The notes below the pieces were generated by a model. That model saw only the letters and a program-made list of their open reading frames with translations, did no database searches and was not told the origin of the DNA. Of a stretch of 42,644 nucleotides of DNA, positions 26,213-35,549 are shown in pieces; within the stretch, counting starts at the first letter, position 1; each line of letters begins with the position of its first letter. This stretch comes from Candidatus Binatia bacterium (GTDB lineage Bacteria; Desulfobacterota; Binatia; UBA12015). The stretch spans positions 1 to 42,644 of the forward strand of contig JAQWJE010000022.1 in NCBI GenBank assembly GCA_029248525.1, in the 5' to 3' direction. The position numbers and the translations under genes are program-made.

Positions 26213-27538
26213 ATGCAATCCGGCCCATTCAAATCCGCGGGCATCCTCCCGGCGGAGCGCACCAACAAGCGAAAGATATTGGCGATCTCAGTCCTCGCCA
26301 TCCTGCTGCTTCCCGCGCTCGTCTCTCTCTATATGCGCAACCCGGTTCTCGGTGCCGTCAGCGAAACCATTGCGGGCTGGCAGACCACCCGCTCTCTGGT
26401 CGAGCGCGGCGATCTCGATCTCGATGAGTTCTACCCCTCGGCCAAACAGGGAAAAGATCCGAACTATGCGGTCGTCTGGAGGGACGGAAGACTTCTGGGG
26501 ATCGAGCCCCTCGCCTCCCCCCTGACGTTCGCGCCGATCGCCTGGATGGTCGAAACCGCGCAGGGTCCATTGGGACCCAATGACTTCGTGCGCGTATCTG
26601 CGATCACCGCAGCGCTCACCGTCTTCCTGCTTCTCCTCTGGTTATTGCAAACGGTTTCCCCTGGTCGCGCAATTCTGGTGACGGTCATCTTCGCGCTTGC
26701 GTCCAGCCATCGTACGCTCAATGCGAGTGGCCTCTGGCAGCACACCTCCAGTGCCCTCTGGATGGTCCTCGGACTCTGGGCATGGACCCGGGCGCGGGAG
26801 ACTCCTCGCGCCTACCTTTGGGCGGGCGCCGCACTTGCCATGGCGACGGCGTGTCGACCGATTCTCGTTCCAGCCGCGATCCTCGTGATCCTCGACGCCT
26901 ACCGCAACAGCGATCGGCGATCGGCTTTGCTCACCGGCGCAGTCGTGACGGCGATCGGAGGGGCGGCACTCGCTGCGAATTATGCCCTTCACGGATCCCT
27001 GCTTGGAGGCCGCGCCGAGATCGTTTCCGGGATCGCGACGAGTCACTCCGTCACTTCCTATTTCAGCTTTTCACCGGCACACCTTCTGGGCATGTTGGTG
27101 GCCCCCAGCCGAGGCCTCTTTGTCTACAGCCCGGTGCTGCTCTTCGCTTTTCCGGGCCTTCTCCTCGGCCTACGAAGTCGATCTTCCGAACCGCTGCAGG
27201 CGATCACCGTAGCGGGCCTGCTGGTCTTCGCGCTCTACGGATTCATCGCCACATGGTGGGCGGGGTGGGTATTCGGTCCTCGCTACATGAACGACCTTCT
27301 GCCTTTCTTCGCGCTCTGGCTCGCCATCGCGCCGCCATTGCGCCGTGGTCCCGCGCGAGTCGCCTTTGTCGCTGCCTTGCTCTGGTCACTTGCCGCGATG
27401 GAGGTCGGCGTCCGCGCCTACCCTTGTGGCTGGAACGCGCGGCCGGCGAATGTGGACAAGGCCCCCGAGCGACTCTGGGATCCGACAGACACCGAACTCG
27501 GCCGTTGCCTCGGGAAACTGCTCCGGAACCGCTCCTGA
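26213..27538 (+). CDS. Polytopic membrane protein, GT-C-like
   Basis: Encodes 441 residues with about ten transmembrane segments and a substantial loop after the first (about 40-110) containing RGDLDLDEFYPSAKQ. C-terminal ATWWAGWVFGPRYMNDLLPF resembles a segment common in bacterial membrane glycosyltransferases and mannosyltransferase-like proteins. ATG at 26213 has no good Shine-Dalgarno sequence. It is probably cotranscribed with the preceding gene. No specific activity can be named. Confidence 0.75.
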   Translation: MQSGPFKSAGILPAERTNKRKILAISVLAILLLPALVSLYMRNPVLGAVSETIAGWQTTRSLVERGDLDLDEFYPSAKQGKDPNYAVVWRDGRLLGIEPLASPLTFAPIAWMVETAQGPLGPNDFVRVSAITAALTVFLLLLWLLQTVSPGRAILVTVIFALASSHRTLNASGLWQHTSSALWMVLGLWAWTRARETPRAYLWAGAALAMATACRPILVPAAILVILDAYRNSDRRSALLTGAVVTAIGGAALAANYALHGSLLGGRAEIVSGIATSHSVTSYFSFSPAHLLGMLVAPSRGLFVYSPVLLFAFPGLLLGLRSRSSEPLQAITVAGLLVFALYGFIATWWAGWVFGPRYMNDLLPFFALWLAIAPPLRRGPARVAFVAALLWSLAAMEVGVRAYPCGWNARPANVDKAPERLWDPTDTELGRCLGKLLRNRS

Positions 27539-27660
27539 CTCGCGCCGAAATGGCACCGGGGAAGAGCGAGCCGGATTTCCTGGCCGGTCAGCGATCCTGC
27601 AAGTGGTCCTGTGCACGGGCCTGCGTGTGCTCCTGCGGACTGGCCCGCCGGGCCGACCGC

Positions 27661-28971
27661 CTACTCGATATATCCGAGGCGGCGAAGTCGCTCTTCGTCG
27701 TAGGCACTGAGGCCGGTGGGTCCTTCCGTCTCGTTGGCGAGCTTGGTCGCGATTTCGTCGATACGGCTCTCGTGTTCTGCGGCGATCTCCGGATGCTGGC
27801 CCACCACGTCGATTGTTTCACCAGGGTCTGTCTGGAGGTCGAAGAGGGCCAGAACGCCGTCCGAGCGGGAGCGTGTACTTTTCCAACGGCCGTTCCGATA
27901 CGTCTGGAAGTTGTTTTCGCTGACGAAGAGTTCGCTCGCTGACACGTCCTGTGGACCCGCCGTCTCCTCGCCAGCGAGGCGCAATAGAAGATCAAATATG
28001 TCCTGACTCCGGAGGAGAGTGTCGCTGGGCACGGGGATCGGGCGGGAAGTGATCAGCGGGACTTCAAGAACGGGTTGAAACGACGGGTTGCCGAAATGCC
28101 CGCTTGTCGAGGGGAGAGCGTGCTCCTCCCCAAGAGCCTCACCGTGGTCGGAGGTTAGAACAATGAGGCTGTCGGAGAGAAGGCCTCGTGCTTCGAGCTC
28201 GTCGAGCAGCTCGCCCAGGTGTGTGTCGAAAGAGGTGATCGTTTCCGCGTAGGGTCGTCGGAGCACCAGATATTCGTGGACGTCAATATAGTGGAGGTAG
28301 ACGAAGAGCCGCTGGTCGGCCGGTTGCTGGTCGAGGACCCGGAGGAGCTCCGCGTTGACTGCGGGAGCGCTCCGGCGTCTCGAGATTTTCTTGGAAACGT
28401 TCCCGAAAGTGGATGCTTTCCCGTCGACCGGTGCGATCTCGACCCATTCATCGAAGCCGCGCTCGAAACCGCCTGGCGTGTAGAGGAGTTCGTTGGCTAA
28501 AATCCCGATCGTGCGAAAGCCGGCCGCGCGCATACCCTCGGCCAGGGTCGGCAGGCCCCGCGGAATGCAGGAGTCCAAATTTTCCTCGGCCATTCGGGCG
28601 AGCCCGCACCACGTCTTCCCATTCCAGTCCAGTGTTCCGCCTCCGGACTTTTCCAGGCTGGGAGTGCGACCCGTGAAAAGAGCGGCCATGGACATCGTGG
28701 TCTGATGGAACGAAGCCGTGGCGGCCTCGAAAGTCTGTCCTTCCGCGGCCAGGCGCTCCATGTTCGGGGTCCGCAAAACATCGCTGTAGAGCGAGACATG
28801 ATCGCGCCTCAGAGTATCGACGACAATCAGAAAGATATGCTTCCAGTCGGAGGACTTTTGGACCTGAGGCGCCGGACTTGAGGGCTGCGAGCTGTCCTCG
28901 AACAAGAAGCCTCGGCCGAGGAACGCCACGACCAAGAGTAAACCGAGCAGCAGCAGGGACTTGATCCTCAC
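27661..28971 (-). CDS. Sulfatase-fold (alkaline phosphatase superfamily) exported protein lacking the FGly cysteine
   Basis: Encodes 436 residues with an N-terminal hydrophobic anchor (about 3-22). The metal site opens with IFLIVVDTLRRDHVSLY. Where a sulfatase has C/S-x-P-x-R, this one has SFHQTTMSMAALFTG, so no formylglycine can form; a Thr is the likely nucleophile, as in phosphoryl- or phosphoglycerol-transferases of the superfamily. LTSDHGEALGEEH supplies the remaining metal ligands. The start is GTG at 28971 after GGGGAGG. It is convergent to the second GT-C gene. It could be a phosphotransferase or phosphatase on a glycan. Confidence 0.85.
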   Translation of the reverse strand: MRIKSLLLLGLLLVVAFLGRGFLFEDSSQPSSPAPQVQKSSDWKHIFLIVVDTLRRDHVSLYSDVLRTPNMERLAAEGQTFEAATASFHQTTMSMAALFTGRTPSLEKSGGGTLDWNGKTWCGLARMAEENLDSCIPRGLPTLAEGMRAAGFRTIGILANELLYTPGGFERGFDEWVEIAPVDGKASTFGNVSKKISRRRSAPAVNAELLRVLDQQPADQRLFVYLHYIDVHEYLVLRRPYAETITSFDTHLGELLDELEARGLLSDSLIVLTSDHGEALGEEHALPSTSGHFGNPSFQPVLEVPLITSRPIPVPSDTLLRSQDIFDLLLRLAGEETAGPQDVSASELFVSENNFQTYRNGRWKSTRSRSDGVLALFDLQTDPGETIDVVGQHPEIAAEHESRIDEIATKLANETEGPTGLSAYDEERLRRLGYIE

Positions 28972-29431
28972 GTCGGAAACCTCCCCGAGGCAACCTGATT
29001 CTCCGGACGCCACTGGAGCAGCCGGAAGCACTGAATACACCGGAGCCACTGGGTCGATTGCCCTTTCAGGTGGGTTATGGCGCGTACCATCCCGGGAAGG
29101 ATATCAGACGCGATCCCCTGCGTCTTGTGGTCATTTCTCGCGTGGCAGACAGCAGCATCGGGCAAGGCTCCCGACCAACGGTACTTCCGAGCGGAACACC
29201 CGGAAGTTGATTTGCTTTTCCCCTCGTTGCTGGCAACTTACCGAGCATGTCGCCGCAGCAGCTTCCCGAGCGTCTTCTCGGTCGTCTTGTCGGTCGTCCT
29301 GTCGGCGGCTGCTCAATGGCTTCAAGCCATCGAATCATCATATCCTTGCACGCGGCATTTCGGATCAGGAACGCTGCATACAGGTTCTCGATCTCGAGGC
29401 ATAAGGCAGGACGGACGATGGAGGCGCGGCC
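28972..29431. other. Divergent intergenic region without a recognised gene
   Basis: Gap between the sulfatase-fold gene (minus) and the next GT-C gene (plus). It contains a 12-bp imperfect tandem repeat TCGGTCGTC[TC]TG at 29278-29301. No clear promoter or gene was recognised by eye, but promoters for both flanking genes must lie here. Confidence 0.4.
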
Positions 29432-31399
29432 ATGAATCCGGGGAGCCTCGCGGGCAGAGGCGCTCTATTCGCCTTCGCCTTTGCCTATATGAGCCTCGGG
29501 ATTCTTCTCCCATTGGAATTACTGGATGAGGGATTTCTCGCCTACGGTTCCTGGCGCGTTGCCAACGGCGATTTACCGGTAGAGGACTTCGAGATTTTCT
29601 ACGGTCCCTCCATTTTCTTCCTCGGGGGTGGCGCCTTTTCGATGTTTGGTGAGGATCTGGCCGTGCTGCGCATGCTGGTACTGACCCTCAAGGCGACTGC
29701 CTGCGTTCTGGTCTACATGGCGGCGCGCCGTGTCTCGGGTCGCATCGCCTCTCTGGGCGTCTTCCTGCTCTTGACGGCCCTTTGGGGGGCACCCTTTCCC
29801 ATTCTCACCACGATCTATCCGAGTTTCGTAGGCACAGTCCTCTGCCTCGGTGGCTTCCTTGCGTTTCTCGCGCTGCGGGGCCGCCTTCTGGTGGCGTGCG
29901 CCGTGGCAGGCCTGATGTTCGGTTTTGCGACGACTTTCAAGCAGACAGCCGGTGCCTTCGGTTTTCTGGCACTCGCTCTCTACCTTCTGACGGAATCCGA
30001 CGGCGAACAGCGGCAATCATCGGCTTTCCTGAATAGAGTCGTTCGATTCTCGCGATGGGCAGTGCTGCTCATCGCGACCGCGGTGGCGGCCATCTACCTC
30101 CTGCCACGAAATCCGGCGAGCAACTTCGTCTTTCTGATCGCACCGATTCTGTTTTGCATCGCTCTTCTCGGACGACAAGAGCTTCGCCAGCCTCCGGAGA
30201 GGGGAGCCCAGCTGCGAACATTCCGGGCATGGGTCGTCCTCTCCATCAGCTTCCTTCTTCCGACCGCTTGCTGGGCAGCGTTCTATTTCAGCCGGGGCCT
30301 CGGTCAGACCTTTCTCACGGTTTCCGGGCTCCCTGCCCTCGTGAACTGGATCGAACCTCTGCCCCTCGACACGACGACAGGACTCCTGTGGGTGGTCGCA
30401 CTGGCCTCAGCTCTCGGCGTGCGCTGGCTTTCGACTCGAGACACGCCGGGCACGCCAGATTTCCCATGGAGCAAGAGAGTTCTGACTCTCGTCTCGGCGG
30501 CCGCCCTCGCGGCCTGGATCTTCTGCGCCCAAAACGCGTTCGGGCCCGGACCCTGGACTCTGGGCATGTCCGATCTTCTGGTCTTTGGGCCCTTTGTCCT
30601 CGTCTGGTTCTCTCTGGTCGAGGTTCGTCATTTGATCGGGCGAGACACCCGGGTCCAACTTTCTTCGGCAGAACGGTCCTATTTGGCGTTCACGATTTTC
30701 GCCTCGTTCGCGCTGCTCTCTCTCTATCCCGCGGGCGAGATCTGGCACGCTGTCGCTGTCATCCCGATCGTCCTTCCCTTGTTCGCCCCGATCCTCGATC
30801 GGCTCGGAAATTCCTCCGACCAGGAGCTTGGTCGAAACGGGATCCGGCGTTTCGGGCCGGGCCTGATCGTTGCACTCATCGTTCTCGCGCTCGGGGCCGC
30901 TCCCGTACGTGACCTGCTGCGGAGTCGAATCGAAACGCCAGCCGCGATTGGTTGGTTGCCTCGCGCCACGGAGATCGGATGGATGGGTGGCTCCCCGAAC
31001 CAAACGAAATTTCGCCAAACCAATCGGGTGATTCGACGGGTCAACAAGCTGGCCCGACCAGACCAGCCCGTATTCGTATTTTCAGGCGAGCAGCTCTTCT
31101 ACTTCCTCCTCGACCGAGCCTCGCCCCTGCAAGAGCACGAATTCACGCTCTATCTCGTCGCCTTCGGATTGCTCCCCGACGAGAGCGCACGCAAGCGCGT
31201 AGACCAGGCACTTGTCATTGAGCGCCTCCGCCAGACAAAACCGCTGCTCATCGATCAACCGGGGTCCAGCTTCACAGAGAATCTCCGAACCGCTTTTCCG
31301 CAGGTCGCACGATTCCTCGATGCCAACTACCAGACAGTGGCCAAGCCGGGTGTTTACCGCGTCTCTCGATATCGCGCCGGGGCGGCGGACGTCAGGTAA
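29432..31399 (+). CDS. Large polytopic membrane protein, GT-C-like
   Basis: Encodes 655 residues with about twelve transmembrane segments. The first periplasmic loop carries LLDEGFLAYGSWRVANGDLP followed by DFEIFYGPSIF. An Asp-Glu just after helix 1 plus a tyrosine-rich YGP motif is typical of GT39/PMT-like transferases. A soluble C-terminal part (about 540-655) follows the last helix and includes FVFSGEQLFYFLLDRASPL. ATG at 29432. Donor and acceptor are unknown. Confidence 0.8.
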   Translation: MNPGSLAGRGALFAFAFAYMSLGILLPLELLDEGFLAYGSWRVANGDLPVEDFEIFYGPSIFFLGGGAFSMFGEDLAVLRMLVLTLKATACVLVYMAARRVSGRIASLGVFLLLTALWGAPFPILTTIYPSFVGTVLCLGGFLAFLALRGRLLVACAVAGLMFGFATTFKQTAGAFGFLALALYLLTESDGEQRQSSAFLNRVVRFSRWAVLLIATAVAAIYLLPRNPASNFVFLIAPILFCIALLGRQELRQPPERGAQLRTFRAWVVLSISFLLPTACWAAFYFSRGLGQTFLTVSGLPALVNWIEPLPLDTTTGLLWVVALASALGVRWLSTRDTPGTPDFPWSKRVLTLVSAAALAAWIFCAQNAFGPGPWTLGMSDLLVFGPFVLVWFSLVEVRHLIGRDTRVQLSSAERSYLAFTIFASFALLSLYPAGEIWHAVAVIPIVLPLFAPILDRLGNSSDQELGRNGIRRFGPGLIVALIVLALGAAPVRDLLRSRIETPAAIGWLPRATEIGWMGGSPNQTKFRQTNRVIRRVNKLARPDQPVFVFSGEQLFYFLLDRASPLQEHEFTLYLVAFGLLPDESARKRVDQALVIERLRQTKPLLIDQPGSSFTENLRTAFPQVARFLDANYQTVAKPGVYRVSRYRAGAADVR

Positions 31400-31453
31400 G
31401 CTCCCGGCGTTCCGGAGGAATCACGGGCCAACACGGAGACGAGGGAACGGAAC

Positions 31454-32284
31454 TCAGCCGTCCGGTTTCGTTGCCACGATCAGGAAACGCCAGCTGACGA
31501 CTCCGGCCAACTGGCGGAAGACGGGAATCCGGCGAGCGACGCTCTCGATCGCGAGCAGCGTTTTCATGAGCCGGGGCGATCGCCCAAAGGCCGATCCGGC
31601 ATAACAACCGGTCAATGGGTAGGCGAGGAAATCCGTTCGGCAATGCGTGGATTGCATACCAAGGTCTCGAAGGGTCCCGAAAACGCGCCGCTCCTCGAAA
31701 AAGTCTTTGTAATGCTGATCGATCGGAGACTCATACTCAACTTTCTTGAACACGATCGGGTCAAGAATACGATGCACCAGACGACTGAAGGGCGAGGATA
31801 CTGGTTCGAAAAGAACGAACGAGCCTCCAGGTTTGAGCGCACGATAGGCGTCGCGCAGACCGGCCTCGAAGTCGATGAGGTGGTGGAGAGCCCCATCGTA
31901 GACAAAGGCGCTCACGCTTTCGTCCGGCAATGGCAGGAACTCCCCATCCGCTCGAAGAGCGAGCAGGCCCTTCTCCCGGGCTCCAACGGCGGCCTCGGAT
32001 ACGTCGATTCCCACGAGCATGGGTCCATCGGGACCGCGGCGTCCCTGAAGAAATTCGAGCAGGTGTCCCTTGCCACATCCGATCTCCACCATCAGACCAG
32101 CGGAATTCAAGTCGAGGCATTCAGCGATGCGCTCGAATTGCCGCTCGAAGACTTCTCGTGCTCCTTCCTGCTGCCAGGGGACGTCGAGCAGATCCTTGCC
32201 GATCTGATTTTGCCACTCCCGCTCGAGACGGCGGAACTCATCCGCCTCGGCACCCTTGGTGAGTTTCTGGTCGTCGTGCTTCAA
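31454..32284 (-). CDS. SAM-dependent methyltransferase (class I)
   Basis: Encodes 276 residues. The SAM-binding motif I is VEIGCGKG (about 66-73), the acidic motif II is in LVGIDVSEAAVG, and FVYDGALHHLIDFEAGLRDA followed by LKPGGSFVLFEP completes the Rossmann-like core. The C-terminal part is less conserved and probably binds the acceptor. The start is TTG at 32284, overlapping the upstream TGA as TTGA and preceded by AAGGAAAG at 8 bases; no in-frame ATG occurs before the SAM motif. Coupling to the upstream bifunctional sugar enzyme suggests methylation of a sugar or lipid-linked glycan (inference). Confidence 0.88.
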   Translation of the reverse strand: MKHDDQKLTKGAEADEFRRLEREWQNQIGKDLLDVPWQQEGAREVFERQFERIAECLDLNSAGLMVEIGCGKGHLLEFLQGRRGPDGPMLVGIDVSEAAVGAREKGLLALRADGEFLPLPDESVSAFVYDGALHHLIDFEAGLRDAYRALKPGGSFVLFEPVSSPFSRLVHRILDPIVFKKVEYESPIDQHYKDFFEERRVFGTLRDLGMQSTHCRTDFLAYPLTGCYAGSAFGRSPRLMKTLLAIESVARRIPVFRQLAGVVSWRFLIVATKPDG

Positions 32285-33771
32285 GTGGGAGGCTTTCCTT
32301 CCTGGAACCGACCTCCCGAGAGGCGCCGGGTCTCATCGAAACGCTTGCGTACCATGAGTCGCAGGACACGGAGAAACGTTCCGGGGGTCTGGTATCTTGA
32401 TCGGACGTGTGGGTGGATCAGGTCACGGCTGAAATAGTTGACCGGAACCTCAATGACCCGCTTGCGAGCGCGGAGGACTTCGATGATCATCTCCGGAAAG
32501 ATCTCGACTCCCGGACTTTCGAGCTGGTCTCTGATCAATCGGTACGTGTTCGCCCACATGCCGCGATAGACGCAGCAGATATCCGTAAAGCGCGGCTCCA
32601 GTCGCCACCAGAAAAGTTCCAGAAGTTTCGCCAGAGCCAGATGCGCGAGGCGCACGATGCCCCTCATATTTGCACCCTGCTCGATCATCTGGCGAGTTGT
32701 CCGCGTCCCGGTAACAAGGTCTGCGTCCTGCAGATAGACGAGTAATTTCGCGATGTCGGCCGGCGAAAAGGTATCGTCGGAGATGGTCGTTACGAGTATA
32801 TCGCCTGTCGCGGAGTCCATGCCGAGTCGGAGCATTTCGCCGAGTGCCGGGCTGGATTTTTCCGGGATGATGACCCGAACCTTCTCTTCCTCGGCGATCC
32901 GGTCGAGCGAAGGCGTCGTTCGACCGGCGACGACGATCACCTCCGCTATTTCCTGTCGATCGACGAAAGGCCGAATCCCGAGGGCTTCGGCTTCGTCCCT
33001 TCCCTCGCAGACGTAGATGAGCGACGTTTTGCGATCCTCGAAGGATCGTTCTCGCAAGAGGTGATTGGCGAAGTTGAGTTCGTTGCGGCTATTCACGTTG
33101 ACGTATCGGCCACGCAGACAAAGAGCGCCGATATGTTCCCCGGATCGAGCGAGGCGGTCGATCCAGCCCGTCCAGTCGCCAGGCCCCGGAGCGCCGTCGG
33201 CAAACGTCGCAGCCAGGCGATGCTGGGCGTCCGGGGACACCAGGTACGTCCCGGTTCCCATGCGCAGGCTCGTCACCTTCTCGGGTTTTTCTCGAAGAGC
33301 CTGGATCCGGCTACCCTCCAATTCGACCTCGTAGTTGTTTCGGACGTGTTTGGGGTACTCGGCCTGAATCCACGTGCAGGTGATCAGTGCATCAGGCTGG
33401 CCGATCAACTCCGAGTGATTGGTGTCCGCGTAGCATTCGTCGGCAAGCATGACGCAGCAGGGACCGTCGAATTGGCTGCATCCAAGGTGGATCGAATAGG
33501 GAAGCTCGAGATTGAGTCGGTCATTTTCGACGTAGACGATTTCCACACCAAGCCGCGAACCGTCGCCGAGGTGATCGCGGATCGCTGCACCGAGGTGCCC
33601 TACCACGATTGCGATCTTGCTGATCGCCAACTGGTCGCGAAGGAGAAGTACGTTGCGCTCCAGCAGTGACGTTCCGTCGACTTCCAGAAGCGATTTCGGT
33701 ATCGTCTTCGTATAGGGGTAGGCCCGGACGCCGCGACCGGCAGCAGGGATGACGCCATACAACTCAGGCAC
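32281..33771 (-). CDS. Fused sugar-1-phosphate/phosphocholine-type nucleotidyltransferase and GT2-like domain
   Basis: Encodes 496 residues. Residues 5-240 are a nucleotidyltransferase: the nucleotide loop GVIPAAGRGVRAYPYTKTIP with K-P-like IPKSLLEVDG, then the acidic MLADECY motif. This resembles LicC-type CTP:phosphocholine or sugar-1-phosphate transferases. Residues 248-470 form a GT2-like domain with VTTISDDTFSPADIAKLL (the metal-binding acidic pair) and a hydrophobic helix near the C-terminus. GTG at 33771 is the only start that keeps the first loop intact (TTG at 33762 is an alternative) and has a poor Shine-Dalgarno sequence. It could both activate a donor and transfer it. The fusion and its tight divergence from the next gene are unusual. 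Confidence 0.85.
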   Translation of the reverse strand: MPELYGVIPAAGRGVRAYPYTKTIPKSLLEVDGTSLLERNVLLLRDQLAISKIAIVVGHLGAAIRDHLGDGSRLGVEIVYVENDRLNLELPYSIHLGCSQFDGPCCVMLADECYADTNHSELIGQPDALITCTWIQAEYPKHVRNNYEVELEGSRIQALREKPEKVTSLRMGTGTYLVSPDAQHRLAATFADGAPGPGDWTGWIDRLARSGEHIGALCLRGRYVNVNSRNELNFANHLLRERSFEDRKTSLIYVCEGRDEAEALGIRPFVDRQEIAEVIVVAGRTTPSLDRIAEEEKVRVIIPEKSSPALGEMLRLGMDSATGDILVTTISDDTFSPADIAKLLVYLQDADLVTGTRTTRQMIEQGANMRGIVRLAHLALAKLLELFWWRLEPRFTDICCVYRGMWANTYRLIRDQLESPGVEIFPEMIIEVLRARKRVIEVPVNYFSRDLIHPHVRSRYQTPGTFLRVLRLMVRKRFDETRRLSGGRFQEGKPPT

Positions 33772-33789
33772 GGCCCGAGGGTAGACGAG

Positions 33790-34509
33790 ATGCTGGAGGC
33801 ACGCAAGCAGGTGAAGGGACCCACGGACATCGTCATCCCGACATGCAACGAGGCCTCGACCATCCCGGATCTGCTGCTGCGACTTCGCAACGCCTGCCCG
33901 GACGCCCGACTCATCTTCGTCGACAACGCCTCTGCCGACGCGACTGTCGAATTGCTTCGGGAGGCCGGGATCGCCGACATTCTCCAACACTCGGAGAACC
34001 TCGGCTATGGCCGATCCCTTCTCGACGGCATGCGGTACGGCAGCGGCGAACGAGTCGTCGTGATTGATGCGGATTTGGAATACAGCCCGGAGGATATTCC
34101 GGCCATGATTGCCAGATTGGACCATGCGGATGCCGTGATCGGTTCGAGATTTCTGAACCCGGGAGCCTCTGCGATCGACATGCAGCGCTACAGATCGCTC
34201 GGGAATGGCTTGGTGACCGGACTCTTCAATCTCCTGTTCGGGCAAGACTTGACGGACCTCTATACGGGCGTGCGGGCATTCAATCGCAGGGTTTTGCCCC
34301 TCGATGACCTCCAAAGTTCAGGATTCGAATTCGTGCTCGAGCTTTCTGCCCGGCTCGTCTCTGCGGGGGTTCCGATCGTCGAAACTCCGGTGGCCTACAC
34401 CCCGCGGTCCACTGGTTCGTCCAAGATGAAGCATCTTCCCGAATTTCTCAGGTTCGGGCGACGCCTGATCACGCTCCGCCGGCAATTGGGCGGATCCCGG
34501 AGCAGGTAA
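33790..34509 (+). CDS. GT2 family glycosyltransferase, DPM1/polyprenyl-phosphate sugar synthase-like
   Basis: Encodes 239 residues, the normal size for soluble polyprenyl-phosphate sugar synthases. TDIVIPTCNEASTIPDLLLR begins the nucleotide-sugar domain, DADLEYSPED (93-102) has the DxD-type metal motif, and VIGSRFLNPGA and GVRAFNRRVLP are family landmarks. It probably makes the lipid-linked sugar donor that GT-C enzymes use. ATG at 33790 follows GAGGG by 8 bases. It heads a run of three plus-strand genes (gaps of 3 and 35 bp). Confidence 0.93.
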   Translation: MLEARKQVKGPTDIVIPTCNEASTIPDLLLRLRNACPDARLIFVDNASADATVELLREAGIADILQHSENLGYGRSLLDGMRYGSGERVVVIDADLEYSPEDIPAMIARLDHADAVIGSRFLNPGASAIDMQRYRSLGNGLVTGLFNLLFGQDLTDLYTGVRAFNRRVLPLDDLQSSGFEFVLELSARLVSAGVPIVETPVAYTPRSTGSSKMKHLPEFLRFGRRLITLRRQLGGSRSR

Positions 34510-34512
34510 GCC

Positions 34513-35514
34513 ATGGCCCTGTTCGCCCGACGCGGCCTCCGACTGATCGCGTTGATCGCGTTGACCGTCGCGGTTCTGGAGGGCACCTTGCAGGGAGCGG
34601 CATGGGTGATTCGGCAAACAGGCCGACAAGCCGAGAATGCCTGGCAGGGCGAGGGTCTTCGGGTGCTCGCCGTGGGCGACTCGAACACCTACGGCCTCTA
34701 CCTCGATCAGCAGGATTCGTATCCGAGCCAGCTGGAAGCGCTCTGGAATGCCACACATCCGGCAGGGGCGCAGATCGAAGTCCTGAACCTCGGTTACCCG
34801 GGCAACGGAACGGCAGCGATCTTGAGGGATTACGAAAGGCTGCTCTCGACGCTTCGCCCCGACGTCGTGCTGCTGCTCGTCGGGGCCAACGACTACTGGG
34901 CGCTTCCTGCAGCTGCTGATTCGTCTCCCGAAAAATTTGATGGACCGTCGACTCTCCTCAAACAGTCCAGACTCTATCGCCTTTGGCGCATTGCTCGTGC
35001 CGGCGACAATGAGTCCCCTTCTGAAACTCCGAATTTCCGCACACGCGAGGCGGAGGATCAGGTCCAGGGAATGATTCTTCGGCAGGAGAATGTGTCGGAG
35101 ACCATCACGATTTCGGGCGAGAGCTTCCCGGTTGGTTTTCGTGCACGCGGAGAACCGGCGGCTCCGGGACAAGCCGAACGCGGCCTGAGAAAGAGCCTGC
35201 GCACGCTCGCAGCGATGACACGCGAGTCCGGCGCGCTTCTGGTGGCGCTGACCTACCCCTCCAGCGAGGGCCTGTATCAACTGGCCAATGAAGTCATTCG
35301 ATCAGAAATGAAGGCGCAGGATACTCTGATCGACGTCAACCGGACCTTCGAGGTGGTATGTCGGAATGAAGCTGAATGTGATCCGCTTTTTCTCCCCGAC
35401 AGGCACCCGACGGCGAAGGGCTACGGGATCGTTGCGTCGGTGCTATCGCGGGAACTGGCAGCCCCACTTTCAGGACTGGCATCACCGAGGGGATCTGACG
35501 ACCAGAAACCCTAG
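34513..35514 (+). CDS. Membrane-anchored or secreted SGNH/GDSL hydrolase
   Basis: Encodes 333 residues. An N-terminal hydrophobic segment (about 9-33) precedes block I VLAVGDSNTYG (catalytic Ser57), a middle block with the oxyanion-type VGANDYWAL, and the C-terminal LPDRHPTAKGYG with catalytic Asp and His. SGNH proteins in glycan loci commonly act as acyl-transferases or esterases. The gene begins 3 bp after the GT2 stop and is probably cotranscribed with it. Confidence 0.88.
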   Translation: MALFARRGLRLIALIALTVAVLEGTLQGAAWVIRQTGRQAENAWQGEGLRVLAVGDSNTYGLYLDQQDSYPSQLEALWNATHPAGAQIEVLNLGYPGNGTAAILRDYERLLSTLRPDVVLLLVGANDYWALPAAADSSPEKFDGPSTLLKQSRLYRLWRIARAGDNESPSETPNFRTREAEDQVQGMILRQENVSETITISGESFPVGFRARGEPAAPGQAERGLRKSLRTLAAMTRESGALLVALTYPSSEGLYQLANEVIRSEMKAQDTLIDVNRTFEVVCRNEAECDPLFLPDRHPTAKGYGIVASVLSRELAAPLSGLASPRGSDDQKP

Positions 35515-35549
35515 GTCGTCACCGGAGGCCCCTGGCGGGAGATTTCCGG

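Noticed and set aside
27642-27654. GGCCC-GCC-GGGCC hairpin as terminator between convergent genes
   Set aside because: 5-bp stem, 3-base loop and no T-run; common by chance in this composition.
29278-29301. 12-bp tandem repeat TCGGTCGTC[TC]TG
   Set aside because: Only two copies with one mismatch in a GC-rich gap; not enough for a repeat family or binding-site array.
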